A DNA stretch of 64,000 nucleotides from NCBI RefSeq assembly GCF_000003815.2, contig NC_049979.1, forward strand, positions 16,116,900 through 16,180,899, read 5' to 3'. This DNA comes from Branchiostoma floridae. Its lineage: Eukaryota; Chordata; Leptocardii; Amphioxiformes; Branchiostomatidae. The position numbers were made by a program, and so were the translations under genes. The notes beneath the pieces are model-generated. The model saw only the letters and a list, made by a program, of their open reading frames with translations, did no database searches and was not told where the DNA came from. Positions 32,015 through 43,200 of the stretch are shown piece after piece; the stretch's first letter is position 1; each line of letters opens with the position of its first letter.

Positions 32015-32978
32015 TGGGTTTACAGAAAAGGCTGGCCTGTCTACCTGGGCTGTCTACCTGGGCTGGCTATCACGTCAGGCTACTTGGACCTACGAAAGCC
32101 CATTGGGACAAAAGCTGTTTTGGCAGTAGGGGTTGTTTGTGCTCAGCGAAGAAGCTGTGTCTGAAGGATCTGTGTGTTATTATGTGAATGAGCTGTGTGA
32201 AGTGGCAGTGTGTGAATGAGCTGTGTGTGAAGGGGCTGTGTGTGAAGCAACTGTGTTTGAAGGAGCTGTGTATGTTACATAACCCAGAGGTTCTGGGTTT
32301 GAATCAGTTGATATGCCACCAATCTTGTGCGCTTGGGAAGGGCTCTTACCACGACTTTCCTCCCTTCACTAGGGTAGACAAAAGAGTATCTTTGTAGCTT
32401 TGGTAAGGGCCCTCCCTCAGATAGGGCATAGAACCCACTCTTATGGAATGGACTAAGGGCCCTTCCTTCCCAGTGTATTAGCGGTTCAAAACTTAAGTCC
32501 TATGGTCACACCTGGGGTAATTGCTGTCGTATTGAGGTCACCTTAGTTAGCACCAAATGGCAGTTCCAGACCCTTGCACTTTAGCAACGCTTATTTTAAG
32601 CTCCTCACAATTCAATTCTCGATCCTAATGTATGGCACAGAAGCCGGGACCCTGACAGCCACTAAAGAACAGCTCCCGGACACCTTTGACCAACTAGCCA
32701 CCAGTCTTAAGACTAATCCAATCAGCCCGATAAGTTGTGTTAACAGCCCTTTCCAAGGGCACAAGATCGGTGACATATCAACTGATTTGAACCCAGAACC
32801 TCTGGGTTATGTAACACACACAATAGCTTCACACACAGCTTCTTCGCTGAGCACAAACAACCCCTACTGCCAAAACAGCTTTTGTCCCAATGGGCTTTCG
32901 TAGGTCCAAGTAGCCTGACGTGATAGCCAGCCCAGGTAGACAGCCCAGGTAGACAGCCCAGCCTTTTCCGTAAACCCA
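32015..32978. mobile_element. Foldback DNA transposon with 8-bp target duplication (hAT-like by TSD length)
   Basis: The 964-bp element begins TGGGTTTAC and ends GTAAACCCA. It is flanked on both sides by the 8-bp direct repeat TCCAATTA (32007-32014 and 32979-32986). Its inverted arms extend for at least 150 bp almost perfectly, and with indels for about 300 bp. The interior (about 32545-32720) encodes an ILMYGTEAGTLTATKEQL-like stretch reminiscent of LINE reverse-transcriptase C-termini, suggesting a captured scrap. It lies in the 5' UTR intron of LZTR1. An 8-bp duplication is typical of hAT and P superfamilies; the ends are not classical hAT, so the family is uncertain. Confidence 0.8.
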
Positions 32979-33076
32979 TCCAATTATAACGTTAACTAAA
33001 ACATTACTAGAATTCAAGCCAATCCATTAAAGGATCTTGACTTATAGATGTGAAATACAAACACAACCAAATAAGA

Positions 33077-33272
33077 TACTGTGAATGCAGAAATATTCGC
33101 GGTGGTTTTATGTTCGCTTAACTTAAAACCACGTGAAAATTTTTCTATGGCAGTACTAGTAGTATATATATTAAAGTGCCTACAGTGCAGGGTGCAAAAC
33201 TTAAAACCACCGCGAACAGTTCTTTTCCCGCTACCGTGAAATTAAATCCCCGCTAACTTAAATGCAACAGTA
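33077..33272. mobile_element. MITE with TA target duplication (Tc1/mariner-like)
   Basis: A ~195-bp element has inverted ends ACTGTGAATGCA... and ACTGTTGCATTT... (reverse complement of the right end). Internal inverted blocks TTCGCGGTGGTTTTA / TTAAAACCACCGCGAA are present, and TA lies on each side. Non-coding, in the LZTR1 5' intron. Confidence 0.6.
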
Positions 33273-34259
33273 TCCTTTAGGGGTGACTCTCCTTCCTGGA
33301 GGTAATCAAAGGAATTGTATCTTTCCTAGCATATATGTTAACACTGCATAGAATTGGTCTCCATTCCAAACATCTGCTTATGTCACCCAGCTGGCAGGTT
33401 TGTTTTGACCAAAGAGACCAATGGCATAAGATGAGATTGGCTGACTGTCCATTCTCTTATGAACGTACGTAGTATTTATCACAAATCTGTATCTACAGTA
33501 TCTATATAGCAGGTATAACCGCCGTTCGGCGTAACACACCAGCTTCGCAGGCACGCGGCGCGGCAAATGTAATGATTGTTAGTAAAACATCAGTAAAACC
33601 TACACAATAAAATTTGGAATAACACCATCACATTTTGGTAGTCTGTCATTAATTATAACAAGCTAACATAACAGTAACACATTATGAACGTAACATCATT
33701 TCCCTTGGATCCTGGCACACAACAGGGATCTGTGAAAATCATAACATGTTATGTCACTGTCATCAGACTCTGCAATATTTACATATTTATGAATTATGAG
33801 TATAGACAGGTTCCTGAGTGAAAAAAAGTCATGTTTGTGCACATGATGATGTACTGGTTAAGTTGTTACCTGACGTAGTGAATTTTCCCTCCATCAAAAA
33901 TACATTTTTGTAATGCCAAATGGCAATGCCAAATTATGAGCAAGTTCTAAAATTACCAATAGCTCCTTATCCATGAATCATTACTTTTTTATTTTTTAAC
34001 TCATCTTTTGCTTATTTCTTCTGACATATAACATGGCAAATACATTTTGTATAGTAGACCCAATGAACTGGACCCTCCCAGTATCACAACTTGGCAGAAG
34101 GCTGGGTGAGATTGGTGAGATCGAAAGGTTGTTCCTGCTGAAGTGAAGGGTCAGGAAACACCATCTTGACAAAATATCACGATAGTGAACAGGTCAGCAC
34201 CACTCCTAACACTGCCCCAAAACAGCACTGTCCACAAGAAAGGGTGATAGATAACTTAC

Positions 34260-34620
34260 GTACTTCACTGGCTGACAATAACGACGTCCCTGATCCGTGA
34301 TTATTGTTGTAAACAAAACCTGCCAAACCTTTCCCCACAGCTGATATATTTGATGTCTAAGTCAGCTGCATGTTACCGAATTAGTAACTAGTTTTACAGC
34401 GGAACACCAGCAAACATTAATTTGGAAACATTTCAATGGTGAAAATATAAAAGAAAGAAAAAAAATTGCCTTGAATTGATGTGAAAGTTTACATAGAAAT
34501 GCGACTTATTCTTCAAACGAAACCTCAAACGCCTCAATGTTTCAAATCGGCATGGGTGAATAAGTAGCTAGGTTCTGGTTACAGCTCTGGGTCTGTGCAG
34601 CTCACTTCGCGCTATTTTCC
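34260..34620 (-). other. Predicted LZTR1 5' noncoding exon (minus strand)
   Basis: On the minus strand a good donor (GAAGTAC|GTAAGT) ends an exon at 34260. It would splice to the acceptor TTTTCCAG at 31836, 13 nt before the LZTR1 start codon. The upstream limit is a guess. Predicted from splice motifs only. Confidence 0.45.
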
Positions 34621-34920
34621 GTCAATGCACAGGGCCCACATGATTATAGAAGGTCCTTTGTGATTGGTTCAGATTGTTGTAAGAATATATATTTCAATCA
34701 AGTGATATTGTGTTTCTTTGAAAATTGATATAGATAAATGTCTGTCTATCAGATTAAAACTAAAGAATCTATATGCAAAATGAGTGATTTTTATGAATAT
34801 GTTACAACGAAAGGACAGATTTAGACTTTCCTGACTTACATTGGAACGGTCGATAGAGGCGCGACGGACGCCGATCGTCCAATCACAAGTAATGAAGCAT
34901 ACAGATGTGATTTATGTTAA
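34621..34920. promoter_or_regulatory. Divergent promoter region of LZTR1 and PRDM10
   Basis: The predicted first exons of LZTR1 (minus) and PRDM10 (plus) lie only about 300-400 bp apart, so this segment probably holds a shared bidirectional promoter. No TATA box with convincing position was seen. Inferred from gene order. Confidence 0.4.
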
Positions 34921-34960
34921 TTAGGTGTTGGCGGACGCTGCGTTCTCCATTTTGAAACAG
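34921..34960 (+). other. Predicted PRDM10 5' noncoding exon (3' end at 34960)
   Basis: CCATTTTGAAACAG|GTAAGT is a strong donor at 34960/34961. It fits the acceptor TTACATAG at 37277, which lies 10 nt before the PRDM10 ATG. The exon start is unknown. Predicted by motif. Confidence 0.5.
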
Positions 34961-37277
34961 GTAAGTTATGGTCTATTCTTCTAACTTCGGAGCTCGATAA
35001 AACGATGTAAGTAATAGCTGGCACCATATATCGCTATTAGTTGTACATATGTGCACATTTTGACCTTTCTTTCCGCCAATATGTGATTTTATGTGGAGAA
35101 ATGCTTGAAAATTGCGTGCTGAAAGGCGGGCTGCGCCCCACCCGTGCCCATGTGCACTCCCACTTTCCTGTGTCCCGCGCTGTGGACGTTCAGACTTGGT
35201 TTGGCTCGCTTGACGTGGTCGTGACCAAAAATATATAAGGGTTAAAACGGCTATGCGTTGTTTAGATCCCAAACGTGCACGATTTACGCATTTTGGTACA
35301 TTAAACTGGCCATTATATGTAATTCTATGTGAGCACGATTTTGCCTTGTTGCGCGCCAATGTCTTTGCAGAAGTCTATTGTCGCCCCCCTCTAGCCAGTA
35401 GGAAATGCTTTCATCTACATAGGGACTATTCCACTGTGTCAGAAAGGTGTTCGCTTGATGTGAACATTTTTGGTTTTTCTTGGGGGGCAGGGTCACCCAG
35501 GAAAGAGACACTGGTTGTTTGGCTGCAGAGGGACTCCGATGTATAGTTCATGAATCCAGTGTCTCTTACTCTTAGACAAAATTACAGTGAGGCTGAGCGA
35601 GCGCAAATAACTGCGTAGTAGACCTTTAATACAGCAGTACTGTAGAAAAAAAACGTCCATTTTACCAAGAGTCGCGAGAATTAAGACCAGAAATGCTCTA
35701 GTGCACCTAATTTGTATGTATTTACTTTATAGGTGTCCAATTTTCTTGTCCCTCCAAAACCGGCAAGAGGTCATTCGTGCAGAAAGAAATATTTTGTCAA
35801 AGATTCATTGGAAAAACAACCACACAGATTTCAGTATTTGTCTTGTCCAATGCTAGGAAAAAAGAACCCAGGAAATGGATTGATTTGTCTATACAAGATG
35901 CTAGAAAGGCTCTAGTACTCCGCCCTTCGCTTGTGTTTTAGAGAGTGTCTGGATTTTCTTGTCCTCTCCAAAGCAGAAGTTCAAAGTTTCTGAACTGAAG
36001 CAGTTTTGTCCAGATCTATGGGGCCAGCATTCAACCACAGGATACAATGTCATTGACCACACAGATTTACTGTTTATACTCCAGGCTGTGGAAAAAGACC
36101 AAGGCTGGAATTTGTACATCCTAGAGAGAAAAACATCCATGTACATCTAGTTCAATTAGTTGTCTTGCTCACTTGACAGCCAAATTCACAAACAAAGAAA
36201 TGATACCATGCCATCAGATCTTCAGAAGTTAACATTCATGGTGTGAAATGCAGCAGGGACAAGGAAAATGCACTTGGAGTTAAGACAACACAAATCATTA
36301 AATGTGCACCAAAACGACTTGACCATTTTAAAAGGAAGAGGTCAAAGGAATTGTCACATACTTAACTTGAGCATCAATTTCATAATGTTTTCACTGATTT
36401 TAGCCATCTTCCATAGTGATCGCTCGCCTGGTATCCAGCTGTAATATAGCTCCCGTGTCTCTTCTCTCCTCTTCGCAGAGGAGAGAAGAGACTCTGGAGC
36501 TATATTACGGCTGGTAACCAGGCAAAGTGATCACTGGCCTAATCTTTTTGCTAGCTAGCCACAAAGTCCGGACCTCTGTGGTTAGACAGCAAAAAGATTG
36601 AGCCAGCCGTCACTAGTCTACAGAGAATGGTACCCAGGCTGTGATATTAGATATCTCAAACAATTTTGGTTTTAATATCTAACAGGTATTACTAATTAAT
36701 CTGATATGCAATGCTGAAGGCAAACAACATATAGCATCAACGTGCGTGTAAACTTGTAAAGCCAAGCTTTTGGGCTCCTGATATCAGACCATGTGGGTTA
36801 TCGTTTAATTTGCATGATAGGACTTCAAATGTTCACTTCTACATGTCATGCATATGTCATAATTCACAAATATGAAATATCTATCATTTCCCGAGTGAAG
36901 TCTTTATCCATTATGGAATCTGATATGCAAAGAACATTATTAGCATAATTTATCATCATCTCTTTCAAAATATCACATGTTGCAAACATTCTTCAGGAAG
37001 CTATTGTAGAATTTCTGGGAGAGGTAACCAGAATATGTATAAGCGGGTACCACTGGTGTTTATGTGCATACATGCTTGGTAGGTTATTAAGTCAAAAGTT
37101 CAAACTAAAAAAAAAAGAAATATGTTTAAATCTATTACTAGTATATTATATCTATAGGAAGCAAGTTCTAAGTTTAAACTGAGTCAAATAAGCAAAAGGC
37201 AGACATCAAATTATTTCAGTTTGCTATATTTCTGATACACACAGTAGACCTAACCCTATTTGTCATTTGTTACATAG
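34961..37277. other. PRDM10 first intron, no recognised gene
   Basis: About 2.3 kb with only short ORFs, none recognisable. It contains a striking palindrome at 36415-36534 and a second hairpin at 36541-36600. The rest shows nothing I can name. Confidence 0.5.
36415..36534. repeat. Long near-perfect palindrome
   Basis: Arms of about 58 bp (AGTGATCGCTCGCCTGGTAT ... tctcttctctcctct) fold back on the reverse complement with only a 4-nt loop (TCGC) and a few mismatches. It is directly followed by another hairpin, 36541-36600, with arms aatctttttgct / agcaaaaagatt. Non-coding; probably a MITE remnant. Confidence 0.85.
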
Positions 37278-37287
37278 ACTTTTGACA

Positions 37288-40200
37288 ATGGAGAATCAGG
37301 AGGGGACTGTGTGGCAGCAGCAGGTTGTAACAGAAGAGTCCCAGGAAGCTGGGACACAACAGGCCCAGTACCTACAGCAGCTCCACACCATGGAGGCTGG
37401 CCAGACACAGCAGTATACTACTGCAGATGGCTCCACCATTGCTGTTTCATTTGCCCCTGGAGTCACATATGAGCAGGTATATAAATTGACAACATCTGCT
37501 GATTCTTGTATTCTTTTTTTGTAAATCAGCTTTTTCCAGAGTTTTGTACTTCCTTGGCTAATTGAAGCTGCAGACTCTGGCTTTGGGTTGAAATGACCTA
37601 GATAACTAGTAATAGCACAATTGTTTCTGTGTGGGGAAATAACTTCATTGTCCACATATAATGCTTTAAGTCTTGTAGAAACGTTTGAGAACATACTGAC
37701 AGGTGTCTTTTTCCACCCTGATATCAGGCTCAGCAGGCTGTGGAGTCGCATGTGACTAACACACAGGCTGCCCAAGGACAGGCCACTGTCACGGCCGTCA
37801 GTGTGAGCGACATCTCCGATGAAGGTGTGGAGGAGAATGGGGAGGCAAAAACACAACAGCAGCAGACCATCACCTTAGCTGTTGCTCCTGATGGTCAAGT
37901 ACAGCAGGTGGAACAGCAACAGACCATTGCAATAGCTGTTGATGCTGTTGCAGCACAAGTACAGCACGTAGTGCAACAGCAGCAAGCCATGGAAGTGGCC
38001 ATCGACCCCAGCATGACTGCCGGTCAAGAGCAACAGGTATTGAAACAATTTTGTGCTCGCACATAAGTTTTATACCATAATGCTATAATCAATATCATTT
38101 GCATTTACTTATGGTATATACATGCCTTGCTTGCGACCACACTTTAATCAAACTCTCCTTGATACCTGGCACTTCGTAACAATGGCTCTAAAGTAAAGAT
38201 AATTCAGGGTTTAGAAAGGTGCTATGAATGGTTGTTGTTTTCTCAGGAGAATGTGTCTGCAGACCAGTGGCGAGCAGGGCCCGGGGCCGGTGACCTGGGA
38301 GAGGGGGGTCAGCAGGGGCATGTGGCTATGAAGGATGAGGTGGATGAAGAAGCCATGGACACAACCCCCTTTGAAGATGAACCAGAGGATCTTTGTAAGT
38401 TTAAAGCCTTTCTTATTGTTTGGTGTAGAATAAACAAGTGCATGTGTATACGTGTGCTCTTAAATGAAAAATGAGATGACTATTACTATAAAACAAAGAG
38501 TACTATCAACAGTGTGTTGTTGACTTTCAGAACTAGAAATACATTGGATTACAGCACATTGAACATGGAATGATGACCAGGCAGTGCAGAGTCCTTGGAT
38601 TACAGCACATTGAACATGGAATGATGACCAGGCAGTGCAGAGTCCTCCATCCTGAAACTTAAAGATAATGCCAAGCTTCCCCATTCTCTAATAGTGATGC
38701 TTTGCATATATGATACTGATTGCTCCATGAATTTTGCTGAAGTTTGGTTGTTTTGTCATGTTGCAGGGGGTGGCCCAGTGCAGCGTATCCCCAGCAAGCC
38801 TGTCCTGTCCAAGGCCCGTGCGAGTTTGCCAAACCAGCTGTTCCTGGCCAAGTCAGGAGAGACCACTGAGCACGGTGTGTTCACCAAAAGGGCTCTCCCA
38901 AAACGCACACAGTTTGGACCAGTGGAAGCCAAGCTCCTCAAGAAGGAAGAAATTCCTGAAGGCACCTTTCTCCTTAAGGTGTGGTGTGAGGTCTTGTTCC
39001 TTATTTATAAACACTGCTATGTTGTGACATTTGACACAATGTGGACAGATTACCTTGTACAAGTGTTACAGGTTCACACGAAGTAATAGCAGGATGATTT
39101 TGAGAAACATTCACTTTGGCTAACGCTATAACAGTTCAGCTCTGTTCACATCCCAAACACATAACCACATAACCAATATAGAACTGGTAGCCAAATGATA
39201 ATTGCTTATTTATAGAAGCAATACATAAAGTAAAAAAGGCAAACATTTCCAAGAGCTTGCCAGATTATCAATTTTCTAAGCTATAGTCAGGTGAACAAGT
39301 ATAGGCCTCCTATTAATGTACCTAAATTTGTGATAGCTACAGCACAAAACAGAGGGCGAAGAACAGCCAGATGATCAGCCTGAGCTGTACTACGACCTGA
39401 CCAACGAGGATGAGTGTGACTGGATGATGTTTGTGAAGCCAGCCGCTAACCACATGGAACAGAACCTTGTTGCCTACCAGCATGGCAACGAGATCTTCTA
39501 CACAACCATCAAGCCAGTGGAACCCAGACAGGAGCTGAAGGTAGGAGCACAGGGGACAGAACATAATTTCCAGCCTTTTGTGTTGTATTGTCTTGAATTT
39601 CATACTGTGATGTACAGCTTTTTAAGTCCATGTGTGTGACAAAACTTAATGTTTATGGTACGTAATTGTGTCTCAGACTATATATTGATCGGTGTCTTTA
39701 TTTCATCAGGTGTGGTATTCCACTTCTTATGCCAGTTTCATGGGAGTATCTGTTCATGAGGTCACAGAGGAAGAGAAAGAAGGTAAGCACCAAATGTCAG
39801 TGACTTTGATTTGGTTGTTACCAAACTTCAAGTTCAAGAATGCTGCTGCTAGCTTCCTTTCCTGTAACTATTTTTTTTTCGTAAGTTAATTTCAAATTGA
39901 AAAGTTTGACCATAAGAAGAACAAAATAGTGTTATAAATGGCTTGTGCATATGTATGTTTCTTGCAGCAATGCGAGAGAGGGAAGCCACATGGCCATGTT
40001 TCGAATGCCCCAGAAAGTTCATGTCCTCAGAACAACTACAGCGTCACCTGGCCATCCATGAGAAGGTGATCACGGTTCGGCGCCGGCGGTGGGGGAAAGG
40101 TCGGCGTGGCAGGAGGAGGAAGGTACCAGCCGGGGACAGGGACAACTTGGAGTGTGACACCTGCCACAAGGTCAGTATCTAAAGACATCTTTGAGTCTGG

Positions 40201-43200
40201 TAGATCCCTTGCAACCACAGCAAATTGATTTCCTAAAACATTATGGCAAAAGGATAAAGGAGCGAAAAGAAAGAAATTAATTTGGATGGGGGAATTGCAG
40301 GCTTTTCCCTCTTAATATCACAAGTGATTATATATATACAAGAAAAGTTAATGGCTCCTGTATTGTTCTCAGGAATTCTACTTCAACCTAAAACTAATAA
40401 CTACCAACAATATGATTAGATACAGAAAAGAAAAATACTTTCCTTCTAACTAGTCTGGGCCTTGTGTCAACAGAGAGGTACATTTTGATGAGTTTTAGTG
40501 TCCTTTGAAGATTCTAGTTTATGAAAAAAAAGCCACACAGTCTCTTGACATGTATGTGTGTCTGCTGGTAAGGTCATGCCAGCTATAATAGGGGATGCTG
40601 CAACTTTCTGATAAACCCATCTTCTCTGCACCTATTATAAAATGAATAGTTCACAGAAAAACATTTTGACATTTCAGCTCACTAGCTACAGCGAGTTTTC
40701 ATTACTAGTACATGTGTATAAACATAACAATGTTAGCTGAAATAAGGCTGTCTTCATTCTCTTTGAACTGTGAGCTTCTCCATCAGAATAAAGATATTTA
40801 TGTATTTGTCAGATTAGTCCTTTTTCTCTTGGAATACAAGCTGGTGTCATTCTTTAGTCAATCTTTAAGCTATTCTACTTTTCAGTCTTTGGGGTTCGTG
40901 TGGCTTACTAGAATGGTTTTTGGTGGCTGCTTTTGTTTCTGATGTGTGCAATGTGCACATTGCTATCTAATGCTACTATGTCTTTGCTTGAAAAATGATT
41001 GTCAGTTGAATTGCAGTTTTTGCTGCTGGTTAAGGCATGTGCGACGTTGCTTTGCTTTTTGTGTTTCAAACGGATTTTTAGTTGTTTTTGTAAAATAGCT
41101 TATCATGCAGACTTTTAGGAGGTAGTGTTATGCAGCTTTCCTTTCCCTCCCCTCACATCCAGAGCATATTCTAGAAAAGCACAGTGTGAGGAAAATGTCA
41201 TTGCATTTGCAGGCACTGTTTTGGTTAGTTGCGACATAAAGAGACAAGACAAACATGTTAGAACACTGTGGTTATCTTTGGAAATTTTGGGTTTTTACCA
41301 ATAATAATTAATTAAGAATTTATATTTTATACCATTCTCAGTGCAAGTCATATGGAATAATAATTTTGGTAGGAACAGTATTTTCAAAAGTTTCTTGGAT
41401 ATTGACTTTTCCTTAATGCACTTAATCATTTAGTGAATATCAGATTTGTCCAAGCTTTTTGCAAGGACTATATTTCTCTCCTGTAAATGTGTTATTGCGC
41501 AGTATCTTCATAAATGGTATGAGATAACAGCCACAAGCAGGACTGATATTCATTATTCCATTTCGCTACTAGAAGATGGTCAGGTGGAATACAAAAGAAG
41601 GCATAATGAAAAGGTTTCTGCCAATTCTGTGCAATGCTTTTCTACCTTGGCACTCCTTTTCACGTAAGGTTTAAAGAAGCAGATAAGCTATCACAAGTTA
41701 CCAGTTGGTTCCACTGATGTAGTCAGTGTTTAATGTGCGAGAACACAAGGATTACGCACGTCCTCCTTCACGGCAGGTCTTCCTACGTGCCTATAGTCTG
41801 CAACGCCATCTGGTCATGCATTCAGGAGAGAAGAAGTTCAATTGTCCGGTTTGTAAGAAGATGTTCTCCCACGACTACAACCGTACACGTCACCTGCGGA
41901 AGCACCAGGACCGTGGTGAAGGTCTGGAGATAGTGAACCAGCTGCTGGAAGGAAAGTCACCAAGCGAGAGCACGTCAGAGGCAAGAGATGAGCCAGAGGA
42001 GGGGGAGTGGAGTTGTCGGCACTGTGTTCTTGTGTTTGAGAATGCCGAGCTGTTGCGGCTCCATGTGCAAAGTCACCCTGCAGAGGAGTTAGATGAGGAT
42101 GAACTAGAGAGTGAAGACGACTGGGATAGCGATGAGGATGAGGATGACGTTGATGAGAACACTGTGAAGACTGATGCTAACGACAGCCAGGATGGCTCAA
42201 GTGAACAGCCACGGGTAGGTTCTAACAATCCACCCTGTTCACCTTTCTTGAATGATCATGGAAATTCAGCTGCAACTGTCACAGGTTTTCCAAAACAGAC
42301 ATTTGCAGATGGTGCAGAAACTTCTTGGATATGTACCCAAATCTTGTCTTTCACTCGCTTTACACTAGGTTTTTCTGAGACGTCTTGGCCAAGACCATCT
42401 CAGCCAAGACCTTTAACGAGAGCTTTACACATGCTGCAGGGCTCGAAATACCACATGCATATGCAAGTTTGTGCAAGTAAAATTGGTGTGGTGCAAGTAA
42501 GTTTAGACCAAACTTGCACCAGTGCAAGTTACTTTTGTCCTCTAATACCTGACATTAGAAAAAGCTTACACACACCGAGAATATTGTCTGTCATTGAAAG
42601 GTAAAAGAAAATAACACTGAATAAAAAAAAGCCTAAATTTGTTATTTCTAAATTTGGTTAGACATCCAGGTAAACTATTTTTTTAAACAAATCCATCTCT
42701 ACAATGCTAATGATTCCTAAGGTGCTGTCTTACCGTCTTACCTTGATTTGCATATGAGTTACATTTGCATACTAAATATGTTCAACTGTTTTTTCCAGTT
42801 ATATGTATTGTATTGAGTTGTTCTACCACTTCATTCTGGAGATGCTTAAGACTAGTTACTGTGATGGATGTCACTTGAAGAGTCCAGAAGAAATCTATGG
42901 ATCTTATCGAGTTGTAGACATTGAATTGTCTTTAATTGAGGCTAAATTCACAGTTTTTATGAAACAGTTTATACAATTTCAAACCAAAAATAAAATACGC
43001 TACGGAAAAACAAATATCCAAACATGTGGTCTTTACCGGTATGTATCCCCATTTACTACTAGTCACGTACATTTGCAAATTTTCAGAAGAGGAGATAAGG
43101 GTTTAACAGTTCACTATTTTGGGTTGTGCAAGTAAGTTTCTTTTGGTCCAAGTTACCTTTGGCTTAACTTGCACAGGTGCAAGTTGACTGAAAAGTGTAT

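Noticed and set aside
35253-35546. 97-codon ORF in PRDM10 intron 1
   Set aside because: No domain, no splice or Kozak support, and an overlapping antisense ORF of similar length; indistinguishable from chance.
42215-42604. Read-through of PRDM10 exon 9 to a stop at 42604
   Set aside because: A good donor (CGG|GTAGGT) at 42214/42215 and immediate loss of protein similarity; the read-through enters transposon sequence.
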